In this document: piece after piece, positions 8,461 to 16,302 of the stretch | Layout of the letters: every line of letters begins with the position of its first letter | Numbering within the stretch: position 1 is the first letter of the stretch | DNA from: Pseudomonadota bacterium | GTDB lineage: Bacteria > Pseudomonadota > Alphaproteobacteria > Sphingomonadales > Sphingomonadaceae | Length of the DNA: 20,435 bases | Assembly: GCA_023423775.1 (NCBI GenBank) | Contig: JAFAEZ010000017.1 | Coordinates: 1-20,435, forward strand | Direction: 5' to 3' | Position numbers and translations under genes: made by a program | Notes under the pieces: model-generated | What the model saw: the letters and a program-made list of their open reading frames with translations, nothing else | What the model was told of the DNA's origin: nothing | The model's database searches: none

Positions 8461-9014
8461 GCCGGGGCGAGACCATTCTCGAGACACCGCGACTGGTCCT
8501 GCGTACCTGGGCCGACGGGGACGAGGAGGAACTCGCGCGCCACTGCAACTCGCCGGCGGTGATGCGCTGGACCGGGCCTGTCCAGTCGCCCGAGCAGATC
8601 GCCGAAGGCATCGCCCGCTCGCGCGTCCGGCAGACCGAGCGGGGCTTCTGTCACTGGGTCGTGGAGCGCAAGGCGGACGGCGCCTTCCTCGGCTTCTGCG
8701 GTCTGCGTATCGCCGCCGCCGCGCCGTTCGCCGAGGCCGAGGAACTGGAAATAGGCTGGCGCTTGCGCGAGGATGCGTGGGGCCAGGGCTTCGCGCGCGA
8801 GGCCGCCACCGCCTCGCTCAATTATGCGTTCGGGACGCTGGGGGCGGAACGGGTGGTGGCGCTGACCGTCGCGCAGAACGAGGCGAGCTGGGGGCTGATG
8901 GAGCGGCTCGGCATGCGCCGCCGCGCCGATCTCGATCATCACGATCCGGCCTACTCGGAAGAGCTCAACCCGACCATCGTCTATGTCATCGAGCGCGAGG
9001 AGTGGCGGGCGTGA
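8457..9014 (+). CDS. GNAT family N-acetyltransferase (RimJ/RimL type), copy 2
   Basis: A 185-residue GNAT enzyme and the tandem paralog of the preceding gene. The two share WVVERKADGAFLGFCGL, EIGWRLREDAWGQG, QNEASWGLMERLGMRRRADLD and LNPTI with almost no changes. They differ in the N-terminal arm, where this copy has a few extra residues before LETPRLVLRTW, and in the loop after CGL (AAAAPFAEAEE here, GDGSSIVGE in copy 1). Divergence in such loops is the usual route to different acceptor substrates. It starts at a GTG inside the stop of copy 1 (8457-8460) and its own TGA overlaps the GTG of the next gene (9011-9014), so all three are probably translationally coupled. The acceptor is unknown. 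Confidence 0.9.
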   Translation: MSRGETILETPRLVLRTWADGDEEELARHCNSPAVMRWTGPVQSPEQIAEGIARSRVRQTERGFCHWVVERKADGAFLGFCGLRIAAAAPFAEAEELEIGWRLREDAWGQGFAREAATASLNYAFGTLGAERVVALTVAQNEASWGLMERLGMRRRADLDHHDPAYSEELNPTIVYVIEREEWRA

Positions 9015-9550
9015 CCCTTGTGACTTTCGGCGGCAAGAGCCCGCAGGTGGATCCTGCCGCATTCGTCGCGCCCGGCGCCCAGCTGATCGGCGACGTCGCG
9101 ATCGGGCCCGAATCCAGCATCTGGTACAATTGCGTGCTGCGCGGCGACGTGAACCGGATCCGCATCGGCGCCCGCACCAACATCCAGGACGGCAGCGTCG
9201 TCCATGTCGATTCGCCCAAGCCCGGCGCGCCGGCGGGGCATCCGACCCTGATCGGCGACGACGTGCTGATCGGCCACATGGCGATGGTCCACGGCTGCGT
9301 GCTGCACGACCGCGCCTTCGTCGGCCTTGGCGCGATCGTGATGGACGGGTGCGAGATCGAAAGCGGTGCCATGCTCGCGGCCGGGGCGATGCTGACGCCG
9401 GGCAAGCGCATTCCAGGAGGCCAGCTCTGGGCGGGCCGCCCCGCCAAATATGTCCGCGACCTCAGCGAAGAGGAACTGGCCGGGCATCGGGCCGGGGTGG
9501 CCCATTATGTCGCCCTGGCCAAGGCCCACGCCGCAGCGTTGAAGGCCTAA
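9011..9550 (+). CDS. Gamma-class carbonic anhydrase family protein
   Basis: A 179-residue left-handed beta-helix protein made of hexapeptide repeats (IGDVAIG, IRIGARTNIQDGS, LIGDDVLIG and others). The probable zinc ligands are H65 in VVHVDS and H89 and H94 in IGHMAMVHGC, matching the three histidines of Methanosarcina Cam. RGDVN at 44-48 and IQDGS are also family signatures. It lacks the acidic loop of Cam, as do most bacterial CamH/YrdA-like members, so true CO2 hydration is plausible but unproven; related proteins include PaaY-like thioesterases. It starts at GTG 9011 inside the preceding stop and is the last gene of the cluster. Its TAA overlaps the convergent lipoprotein gene by four bases. 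Confidence 0.92.
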   Translation: MTLVTFGGKSPQVDPAAFVAPGAQLIGDVAIGPESSIWYNCVLRGDVNRIRIGARTNIQDGSVVHVDSPKPGAPAGHPTLIGDDVLIGHMAMVHGCVLHDRAFVGLGAIVMDGCEIESGAMLAAGAMLTPGKRIPGGQLWAGRPAKYVRDLSEEELAGHRAGVAHYVALAKAHAAALKA

Positions 9551-10035
9551 GCGAGGCGCCTCTGCAGCGAGGCGATGAGGCTTAGCTGGCGCTCGGCGAT
9601 CCCCTGCGCCTCGACCAGCGCCTCCTGCACGGCGGTCAGGTTGGCCGGGTGATAAGCGTGGGTGATGCCGAGCCGGTCGAGCTCGGCAATCGCATCGACC
9701 ACCGGCCCGCGCGCCGCCACGGCGCGGGACAGCGCCTGCTGCGCCGCGATCCAGCCTTCCGATCCGACGCCCCCGGCGCGGCCCGTCGCCTGGTCGGCCG
9801 CGCGATAGGCCTCCTCGAACCTGGCGTTGGCTTGACGTGCGCCGGTGAGCAATTGCGCGATCCGCGCGGTCACGGCGGCGTCGGCTACCGTCGGCGGGGG
9901 CGGTTCGGGAGCCGCCTCGGCTTCCTTTTCGACCGCCCGCGGCGCGAGCGATGGGAAGGGGCCGGACGCGGCGCAGGCGGCCGTCAACAAGCAGGCGAGG
10001 GCAGCGAGGAACGGATGCGGAGCGGGAAATTTCAT
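9547..10035 (-). CDS. Putative lipoprotein, function unknown
   Basis: A 162-residue protein I do not recognise. It has a signal-peptide-like N-terminus: a basic start, then FLAALACLLTAAC with a candidate lipidation cysteine at residue 21. The lipobox TAAC is slightly weak because Thr sits at -3. The mature part begins with a Pro/Glu-rich linker (about 30-50) and continues as a mostly helical, Ala-rich domain (about 52-162) with no enzyme motif. This would put it in the periplasm, probably anchored to a membrane. ATG at 10035 follows a purine-rich AGGGATGGAGC. Coding phase and composition look genuine. It ends within the last codons of the convergent carbonic anhydrase gene. Confidence 0.65.
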   Translation of the reverse strand: MKFPAPHPFLAALACLLTAACAASGPFPSLAPRAVEKEAEAAPEPPPPTVADAAVTARIAQLLTGARQANARFEEAYRAADQATGRAGGVGSEGWIAAQQALSRAVAARGPVVDAIAELDRLGITHAYHPANLTAVQEALVEAQGIAERQLSLIASLQRRLA

Positions 10036-10117
10036 GCTCCATCCCTATTCTCCACAGCTTTTCGCGGCAACCGGGGTTGCGCCCCCCGATTTTCCCGTTA
10101 ATAGCCGGCCCCACAGC

Positions 10118-10194
10118 GCGCCCGTAGCTCAGCTGGATAGAGCACCAGACTACGAATCTGGGGGTCAGAGGTTCGAATCCTTTCGGGCGCGCCA
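10118..10194 (+). tRNA. tRNA-Arg (anticodon ACG)
   Basis: A 77-base cloverleaf. The acceptor stem GCGCCCG pairs with CGGGCGC, the D stem GCTC with GAGC, and the anticodon stem CCAGA with TCTGG around loop CTACGAA, putting anticodon ACG at 10152-10154. The T arm is AGAGG-TTCGAAT-CCTTT with one G-U pair. A discriminator G and an encoded CCA end the gene at 10194. This is the CGN-reading arginine tRNA whose A34 is normally converted to inosine. It stands alone between the lipoprotein gene and the convergent FUSC gene, and no obvious T-run terminator follows. Confidence 0.98.
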
Positions 10195-10228
10195 TTTCTT
10201 CACATCGGTATGACGGACTCTCCGTCGT

Positions 10229-11329
10229 TCAATCGGCGCGGTTTGCGGTTCCCTTGGGGATCAGCCGGCGGAGCAGGGCGCTCGCTCGGCTGCGGAAAAC
10301 CGGGCTGTGCAGCGCCATTGCCCCGACAAATCCGATCAGCGCGCCCAACAAAGTATCGATGAAGCGCGCTTGAATGAGGCCCGGATCGGAGCCGCCGCTC
10401 AGCGTGGGCGCCTCGGCGATCAGGATCGTGAGCGGGGTGATGAAGATGGCGGCGAAGCCGTAATGACGGACGACTGCGGTCTCGATCAGGAATGAGAGCA
10501 GAATGATGGCGATGGCAATCGCCCATCCGTCGCGGAGAACCAGCAGCAGCGCCCAGGTCACGCCGAGTCCGAGCGTGGTTCCGAGAATGCGATGGACCTG
10601 CCGATTCCACGACGCGCGCAGCGAGAGGCCCTGGACTACGGCGAGGCAGCTCACCGGCACCCAATAGGCCTTCTCCAGCGCGAAGGCCTGGGCGAGGGCG
10701 AGCGACAAGCCGACCAGCAGCCCGATGACGACCGAATCCAGCAGCACGTAATCGAATGTCGGCCGCTCGATCGGCGGGATGGGCGCGGCGGGCCGGCGGC
10801 GCAGGATGTGCAGGCTGTAGACGAAGGCGACCAGGGCCGCGTTCATGCAGCCGAGCGCGATCAGGCCGATCCGGAACGGCGCATCCTCCACGGTTCCCGG
10901 CGCGTATGCGGCGATGGCCGCGGTCATGATGAAGAACAAACTGCCGGGGGCGGCTACGCGATAATAGCGGCAGACCATCGTCACCAGGATCGCGCAGATC
11001 GTCATCAGCGGCACGATCGCGGCCGGAACGAGCTGGCTGAGCGCGCCGATGGCGAAACAGGCGATCATGCCGAAGCCGCAGGCCATCAAGGTGACCATGC
11101 GATGGTGGAGCGGCGTCGCGGGGAGATAGAGGAAGACGAGGCCGCCGAGCGACATCACCACGCCGTCTGCGATCCGGCCCATCGTCGCGGCGACCAGCAT
11201 CGGACCGCCGGTCGAGAGCGCCGCGGCAAGCGGCATTTGCCAGGGGCGGTCGCTGGGATTGATCGTCACCAGTTCGCGCCACTCGCGCGCGACTATGCTT
11301 TTGATCGCGGCCCAGCGCAGGGGCTTCAT
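10229..11329 (-). CDS. FUSC-family integral membrane protein
   Basis: A 366-residue membrane protein with roughly ten hydrophobic segments in two groups separated by a basic cytoplasmic stretch (HILRRRPAAP, near residue 175). The second group contains YWVPVSCLAVVQGLSLRASWNRQVHRILGTTLG, which resembles the conserved core of the FUSC (fusaric-acid resistance / aromatic-acid exporter, FUSC_2) family. The long C-terminal cytoplasmic domain of AaeB-type exporters is absent, so this is a short form. I chose the ATG at 11329, which has GGAAGG just upstream. A GTG at 11371, 8 bases after the upstream stop with GGAG about 10 bases before it, would add 14 residues (VARRRFETDRDGRP) that look non-conserved. 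It is probably cotranscribed with the upstream hydratase-like gene. The substrate is unknown. Confidence 0.75.
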   Translation of the reverse strand: MKPLRWAAIKSIVAREWRELVTINPSDRPWQMPLAAALSTGGPMLVAATMGRIADGVVMSLGGLVFLYLPATPLHHRMVTLMACGFGMIACFAIGALSQLVPAAIVPLMTICAILVTMVCRYYRVAAPGSLFFIMTAAIAAYAPGTVEDAPFRIGLIALGCMNAALVAFVYSLHILRRRPAAPIPPIERPTFDYVLLDSVVIGLLVGLSLALAQAFALEKAYWVPVSCLAVVQGLSLRASWNRQVHRILGTTLGLGVTWALLLVLRDGWAIAIAIILLSFLIETAVVRHYGFAAIFITPLTILIAEAPTLSGGSDPGLIQARFIDTLLGALIGFVGAMALHSPVFRSRASALLRRLIPKGTANRAD

Positions 11330-11378
11330 CGGCCTTCCGTCACGGTCCGTTTCGAACCGCCGCCTGGCCACCGTCTGG

Positions 11379-12176
11379 TCACTCCGGCCGTGCAGCCGTG
11401 ACGGAGCAGGCGACTTCGTGGCGATCGCCGAAGCGCACCTCGACCGTCTGGCCGGGCGTCACATCGTGCACGCCGCTGACGGCGCCCGAGGAAATCCATT
11501 CGCCCGTCCGCAGCGCGATCCCGCGGCGCGCCATCAATTCGAACAGGAAGCGGGCCGCGCCGATCGCGCCGTCCGGAAAGGCGGTGGCCTGTCCGCTGCC
11601 CACTTCGACGCCGTCGACCTGGGTCGCGACGGTCCAGGCCTCGAACCCGCTCGTCCGCCAGTCCTCAATCGCCGGGCCGATCACGAGCCCGTTATTGTTG
11701 CCGAAGTCGGAGATGACCGCCACCGGACCAAGCGCATTCAGCACCCGGAGCGGCGAGCTGGCGATTTCGATTCCGACATGGACGCGGTCGATGAAGTCCG
11801 CGCTTTCCTCGAGTGTGAAGCGGGTCTGGCCGGCTGGCGGCTCGCGGCCGATGCGCAGCAGGAATTCGGCCTCGACCGCGGCCCCGCCCTCGGCGAAGAT
11901 TGGCATGGCCGGCCGGTCTGCGGGCGCAGATGCCGTTACGCTCGCGAAGATCGGGCCGGCGAAGCGGTCCGCGCCGAAACGGTCGGAGAGCGGCGGCAGG
12001 ATACGGCCGACCTTCCAGCCGAGCACCGGCTTGCCCCAGGCCGCGATCGCCGCGTCCTGGATGGCATAAGCGTCCGCCGGCGTGTCCGGGAGCGTGCCCG
12101 GATAATCGGCGAGCCCGTCGGCGGTGCGCCGCGCTGCAAGAAAGCGCTCGGCGATCGCAGCCGCTTCGTCCGTCAC
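11379..12176 (-). CDS. 2-keto-4-pentenoate hydratase / fumarylacetoacetate hydrolase-family protein
   Basis: A 265-residue protein of the MhpD-like branch of the FAH superfamily, which hydrates 2-hydroxypenta-2,4-dienoates or decarboxylates 4-oxalocrotonate in meta-cleavage pathways. Family features are DAYAIQDAAIAAWGKPVLGWKVG near the N-terminus, the metal-binding acidic pair in VEAEF (E102 and E104), GIEIASS (E137), and the conserved GQATAFPDGA and ISSGAVSG. No other aromatic-degradation gene lies nearby, so the real substrate is open. Start choice: the frame opens at GTG 12185, but GGGAG at 12189-12185 lies 8 bases before the GTG at 12176, so I prefer 12176. The gene follows thrC by 71 bases on the same strand and may be a separate unit or a tail of the thr operon. 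Confidence 0.82.
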   Translation of the reverse strand: MTDEAAAIAERFLAARRTADGLADYPGTLPDTPADAYAIQDAAIAAWGKPVLGWKVGRILPPLSDRFGADRFAGPIFASVTASAPADRPAMPIFAEGGAAVEAEFLLRIGREPPAGQTRFTLEESADFIDRVHVGIEIASSPLRVLNALGPVAVISDFGNNNGLVIGPAIEDWRTSGFEAWTVATQVDGVEVGSGQATAFPDGAIGAARFLFELMARRGIALRTGEWISSGAVSGVHDVTPGQTVEVRFGDRHEVACSVTAARPE

Positions 12177-12247
12177 TCCATTCACTCCCGTTCGGTTCGT
12201 CTAACGAGCGACCGCTATTGGTAACCGGCGCTGCAAAGCAAAGGATG

Positions 12248-13549
12248 TCACTCGGCGAATACGGGTGTCCGCAGCGCTTCGGCGAGGGCATCGAGACGGG
12301 CCGGGATCGTCGCCTTGCGCGCCGTGCGGCCGACGATGCGCTGCAGGGCAGGCGGGGCCGGGATCGGCGTCCCGATCAGCGGCTCGACCACGTCGGCGAA
12401 CTTGAATGGATGGGCGGTGGCCGCAGCGATCCAGGGCCGTTCCGCCGCGCGGGGCGGCTCCAGCCGGGCAAAGGCTTCGGCGGCCGTGGCCGAGTGCGGG
12501 TCCCACACATAGCCGGTGGCGGCATGTTCGGCGCGGATGCGGGCGCGGATGGCGTCGTCGTCGACCAGCTCGACTTCCAATTGGCGGAGGGCCGGTTCGA
12601 GGTGGATCAGTCGCTCGAAGTTGCTCGGCGCGCCGACGTCCATCGCATTGGCGATGGTCGCGACCGATGGCCCGGGTTCGTAGGCGCCGCTCTCGTGCCA
12701 GCGCTGGAGGGTGCGGTTGGCGTTGGTAACGGCGATGATCGGGCCGATCGGCAGGCCGAGCGCGCGTGCGTAGACGGCGGCGAATCCGTGGCCGAGATTG
12801 CCGGTCGGGATGATGAAGCCGGGCTTCACTCCGCTTTCCTCGAACAGCTTCAGCGCGGCATGGCCGATATAGGCCATTTGCGGCAGCAGCCGGCCGATAT
12901 TGATCGAATTGGCCGAGCTCAGCCGGTGCTGCTGAGCGAGCGCGTCGTCAGCGAAGGCGGCCTTGGCCAAGCGCTGGCAATCGTCGAAATCGCCTTCGAC
13001 CTCCAGCGCGCGCACCGGATCGTCCCAGCAGGTGAGCTGCAGCTCCTGGAAGGCGGAGACGCGGCGCTTGGGATAGAGAATGACGGCGCGCACCGCGGCG
13101 CGGCCCTCGGCCGCACAACCGACGGCGCCGCCAGTGTCGCCGGAGGTCGCGGCCAGCACCGTGAGCGGGTGGTCCGGATCCCCGATCCGGTCGAAGCAGA
13201 CCATCAGGAAGCGCGCGCCGAAATCCTTGAACGCGCCGGTGGGGCCGTGGAACAGCTCGAGTGCGCGCAGTCCGGGACGGCTGGAATCCGGCGTTGCCAG
13301 GGGGACCGGAAAGTCGAACGCTTCGGCCGCGATCGCCGGCAGGTCCCCGGCGAGCGGATCGCCTGCGAAGAAGGGCGCGAGCATCTTCGCGGCGAACTCC
13401 GCCAGCGGCATCGCGCCGGACAGGGTCGCCAGATCGACGCTCGGGACTGCCTGCGGAAGATAAAGCCCGCCATCGGCGCCGGCGCCACGCAGGATCGCTT
13501 CGCTCAGGCCGAGCGGCGCGGCCGCGCCCCGCGTACTCACATATTTCAT
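12248..13549 (-). CDS. thrC: Threonine synthase
   Basis: A 433-residue PLP enzyme converting O-phosphohomoserine to threonine, the last step of threonine synthesis. It begins MKYVSTRG, a start typical of this family, and has the N-terminal GGLYLP motif. The PLP-lysine signature is ELFHGPTGAFKDFGARF with K108. Further signatures are AATSGDTGGAVG, SANSINIGRLLPQM and PTGNLGHGFAA. Length matches the bacterial thrC1 class. The ATG at 13549 overlaps the thrB stop in ATGA (13546-13549), so reinitiation coupling is expected. Together with the upstream thrA and thrB it should be governed by the leader attenuator before thrA. I see no strong terminator after it. Confidence 0.97.
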   Translation of the reverse strand: MKYVSTRGAAAPLGLSEAILRGAGADGGLYLPQAVPSVDLATLSGAMPLAEFAAKMLAPFFAGDPLAGDLPAIAAEAFDFPVPLATPDSSRPGLRALELFHGPTGAFKDFGARFLMVCFDRIGDPDHPLTVLAATSGDTGGAVGCAAEGRAAVRAVILYPKRRVSAFQELQLTCWDDPVRALEVEGDFDDCQRLAKAAFADDALAQQHRLSSANSINIGRLLPQMAYIGHAALKLFEESGVKPGFIIPTGNLGHGFAAVYARALGLPIGPIIAVTNANRTLQRWHESGAYEPGPSVATIANAMDVGAPSNFERLIHLEPALRQLEVELVDDDAIRARIRAEHAATGYVWDPHSATAAEAFARLEPPRAAERPWIAAATAHPFKFADVVEPLIGTPIPAPPALQRIVGRTARKATIPARLDALAEALRTPVFAE

Positions 13550-14487
13550 GCTGCTTCCGATACCAGTTCCAAACTCACGCCCGCGGAATCGACGGGCGCC
13601 CGATAGGCCCGCGCCGCCAGTCCACACTCGGCGAAGGCCAACGCCATCGCATCCTCCACCTTGGGGGCATCCTCTTCCGCCGCCCAGGCGAAGACCGACG
13701 GGCCTGATCCGGAGAAGGAGCAGCCCAGCGCGCCTGCCGCCAGCGCGGCCCTCTTCACTGCGGGCAGGGCCGGCAGCAAGCGTTCGCGCTGCGGCTCGAC
13801 CAGGACGTCGTCGAGCCCGGCCCGGATCAAGCCGCGGTCGCCAAGCGCGCAGCCGGCAGCGAAGGAGGCGATCCGGCGGCTGTGCTCGACCGCGAGCGCC
13901 ATCGGCACTTCGGGGCTGAGCAACTCTCGTGCCGCGCGCGTTTCGGTCTTGGCCGACGGGTGGAACAGGATCGAGACAATCCCGCTTGGAGCCGGCAGGC
14001 GCCGGATCAGCGGCGGATCGAGCCGGGCGGCGAGCACGAGGCCGCCCATCAGGCTCGCCATCACATTGTCCCAGGGCGGCGGATCGGACGAGACCCGCTC
14101 GCCCTCGATCGCGGACGGAAGCAGTTCCTCGAGCGTGTAGGGCACCGGCAGCAGGGCGTTGACGGCGGCTGCGGCGGCGACCGCGGCCGCCGCCGACCCG
14201 CCCATGCCGGCCGAGACCGGCACGCCCTTGTCGATGTCGAGCCGCACGCCGAACGTGGCGCCGGATGCTGCGAGCAGAGCCGCCGCCGCCGCCAGCGCGG
14301 TGTTGCTGGCGGGGGTGTCGGGAAGTCGGGAGACGAGGCCGGAGACGGCGCCGAGGCGCACGCCGGGCTCATCCTCTCGTATCGCGGTGACGCGATCGCG
14401 GACGGCGTCGAAAGCCTGGCCGAGTACGTCGAAGCCAACTCCAACATTGCCGATGCTCGCCGGAGCGCTGGCCGAGGCCCTGTCCAT
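13546..14487 (-). CDS. thrB: Homoserine kinase (GHMP type)
   Basis: A 313-residue GHMP kinase that phosphorylates homoserine with ATP. Signatures are the N-terminal APASIGNVGVGFDVLG, the ATP-binding glycine/serine loop PVSAGMGGSAAAA (GHMP motif 2; family P-x-x-x-G-L-G-S-S-A) and the C-terminal GCSFSGSGPSVFAW (motif 3). This is the classic ThrB kinase, not the unrelated APH-fold ThrB2 found in many other alphaproteobacteria. Start choice: an ATG at 14502 overlaps the thrA TGA, but AGGAG at 14499-14495 lies 7 bases before the ATG at 14487, which also begins directly with the conserved sequence; I prefer 14487. Its stop overlaps the thrC start in ATGA. Confidence 0.95.
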   Translation of the reverse strand: MDRASASAPASIGNVGVGFDVLGQAFDAVRDRVTAIREDEPGVRLGAVSGLVSRLPDTPASNTALAAAAALLAASGATFGVRLDIDKGVPVSAGMGGSAAAAVAAAAAVNALLPVPYTLEELLPSAIEGERVSSDPPPWDNVMASLMGGLVLAARLDPPLIRRLPAPSGIVSILFHPSAKTETRAARELLSPEVPMALAVEHSRRIASFAAGCALGDRGLIRAGLDDVLVEPQRERLLPALPAVKRAALAAGALGCSFSGSGPSVFAWAAEEDAPKVEDAMALAFAECGLAARAYRAPVDSAGVSLELVSEAA

Positions 14488-14498
14488 CAACACTCTCC

Positions 14499-16238
14499 TC
14501 ATGCGCTCAGCCGGAGCGAGGCCGCTCCCGCGTCGGCGAGCCGCCCGAGCATGGCGCGCTGGACGTCCATCACGTCGGCGAACACCGACGCCGCGGTCGG
14601 CCAGCGGCCGGCGCCCTTACCATAAAGCGCATGGACGCGTCCGTCAGCCTCGGCGATGAGGAAGCGGTTGCCCTCATTGACCGCACCGGCGAGCGGGTGG
14701 GTCCGCGGCAGCGCCTCGATCCGCACCTCGGCGGCGATGCTGCCGTCGGGCAGCCGGCGGCAACGGCCGACCTGCTTCAGCACCTCGCCGCGGCCGAGCG
14801 CTTCCTGGGCCATTTCGGGCGAGACTTCACGCAGCGACTGTTTGGCGATCCGCGCCGGCGGCAGCGACACGCCGAAGGCCTCGCGCACCAGCAGCGACAA
14901 TTTGTCGGCGGCGTCGTGGCCGTCGACGTCGGCGGCCGGATCAGCTTCGGCGAAGCCCAGTTGCTGCGCCTTGCGCACGGCGTCGTCGAACGCCCAGCCT
15001 TCGCCGAGCCGGCCGAGCAGGAAATTAGCGGTGCCGTTCATCACGCCCTCGATCGATTCGACCCGGGGACCGAGCCGCGCCAGCAATTCGAGGATGGGCA
15101 CGCCACCGCCCACTGCGGCCGAATAAGCGAGCAGTCCTCCCCCCGCCGCGGCGCAGGCGTGGAGCGCATCATAATGTTTGGCGACCGCAGCCTTGTTGGC
15201 CGTCACCACATTGGCGCCGTTGCGGAGCGCCGTGCACATGATCTCGCCGGCCCCGTCGGCGCCGCCCATCAGCTCGATCACCAGATCCGGATCCTCGCCC
15301 AGCGCTTCGTGGAGGGCGGTCGTGAAGCGGGCCTCTTCGCGGTGACGGGACGGATCCCGCACGAGCACCGGATTGACCTCGAACAGATCGGGCCGCTCCT
15401 GCAGGCAGGCGAGCACGCCCGCGCCGACCGCGCCGCAGCCGAGCAAAGCGACGCGCAGCTTCGGGCCTTTCAGCGGGAGCGCCTTGCGCGGCGGCAGGTT
15501 GGCGATGGTGGTCGCCTCCAGCGCGCCCACGGCGGCGATCTCGATCAGCACGTCCTCGCTTTGCGCGGCCTCGATCGCCTTGGGCTGGATCAGGCCCGCG
15601 CTCGCTTCGGCCGCCGCTTCATAGCCCAATGCGGCATAGCGCTCGGCGTAGGGGTTGCGGGCCGGGTCCTCCGCATAGACGCCGTCGACATCCTTGATCA
15701 GGCGGACGCGGTGAGCGTCGAGCCGGGCGGCGAAGAAGACCGCGCTGAGATCGGTGCCGCCGCGGCCCAGGGTCACCACGCCATGCTCGGCATGACCGGC
15801 GGTGAAGCCGGGGACGACGACCACGTCATGCTCGGCGAGCTTGGCCAGCACTGCCTCGGCGTCGAGGTCGACCAGGTTCGAATCGAGCGGCGGACCGTCG
15901 GCGACCAGGCCCATTTCATGCGGGTCCGGGGCGCAGGCACGGACGCCGATGCGGCCCAGCGCCAGCGCCATCAAGGCCGCCGATTGAAGCTCGCCCACCC
16001 GCGCGACGCGCGCCACCAGCGCGTCCTGCGCCTCGCCGCCGACCCGGGCGGCCTGGTCAAGCAGGCGGTCGGTCTCGCCGGCCAAGGCGGAGACGACCGC
16101 CACCACCTTCTCGCCGTCGCGGACGTGGCGGTAGATTTCGAGCGCGGCAGCCGGATAGTCGCTCTCGGCGCCCAGCACCGAACTTCCGAATTTGAGGACG
16201 CAGAGCCGTTCGGCCGGCGCGGAGAGTTGCTGTTTCAT
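14499..16238 (-). CDS. thrA: Fused aspartokinase-homoserine dehydrogenase lacking apparent ACT domains
   Basis: A 579-residue bifunctional enzyme. Residues 11-250 are an amino-acid-kinase domain: LKFGSSVLG at 15-23, one glycine short of the usual KFGGSS/KFGGTS; GFTAGHAEHGVVTLGRGGTD at 144-163; DVDGVYAEDP at 183-192. Residues 260-579 are homoserine dehydrogenase: the dinucleotide-binding LGCGAVGAGV at 266-275, TANKAAVAKH at 346-355, NGTANFLL at 401-408, and the catalytic-site EADPAADVDGHDAADK at 431-446. It should phosphorylate aspartate and reduce aspartate semialdehyde to homoserine. E. coli ThrA is 820 residues with two ACT domains between these parts; here the linker is about 10 residues and no C-terminal ACT is seen. 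Start ATG 16238 has AGGA just upstream; an in-frame ATG at 16268 abuts the terminator T-run and is unlikely. Confidence 0.93.
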   Translation of the reverse strand: MKQQLSAPAERLCVLKFGSSVLGAESDYPAAALEIYRHVRDGEKVVAVVSALAGETDRLLDQAARVGGEAQDALVARVARVGELQSAALMALALGRIGVRACAPDPHEMGLVADGPPLDSNLVDLDAEAVLAKLAEHDVVVVPGFTAGHAEHGVVTLGRGGTDLSAVFFAARLDAHRVRLIKDVDGVYAEDPARNPYAERYAALGYEAAAEASAGLIQPKAIEAAQSEDVLIEIAAVGALEATTIANLPPRKALPLKGPKLRVALLGCGAVGAGVLACLQERPDLFEVNPVLVRDPSRHREEARFTTALHEALGEDPDLVIELMGGADGAGEIMCTALRNGANVVTANKAAVAKHYDALHACAAAGGGLLAYSAAVGGGVPILELLARLGPRVESIEGVMNGTANFLLGRLGEGWAFDDAVRKAQQLGFAEADPAADVDGHDAADKLSLLVREAFGVSLPPARIAKQSLREVSPEMAQEALGRGEVLKQVGRCRRLPDGSIAAEVRIEALPRTHPLAGAVNEGNRFLIAEADGRVHALYGKGAGRWPTAASVFADVMDVQRAMLGRLADAGAASLRLSA

Positions 16239-16268
16239 TTTCCTGTTCGATCCGATTTTCGAGGGCAT

Positions 16269-16302
16269 AAAAAAACCCGCTCGCCGGGGCCGGGGAGCGG
16301 GT
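16269..16302 (-). terminator. Intrinsic terminator / attenuator upstream of thrA
   Basis: On the minus strand, ACCCGCTC (16302-16295) pairs perfectly with GAGCGGGT (16282-16275) across a 12-base GC-rich loop. Seven consecutive T residues follow (16275-16269). It ends only 30 bases before the thrA ATG and more than 320 bases after the cysI stop, so its position suits conditional termination before thrA. The 5' arm also takes part in an alternative pairing with the end of the leader reading frame. Confidence 0.9.

Noticed and set aside
9547..9585. Possible hairpin (CTAAGC with GCTTAG) between the convergent carbonic anhydrase and lipoprotein genes
   Set aside because: Only six paired bases with a long loop and no T tract on either strand; it falls inside the coding region of the lipoprotein gene.
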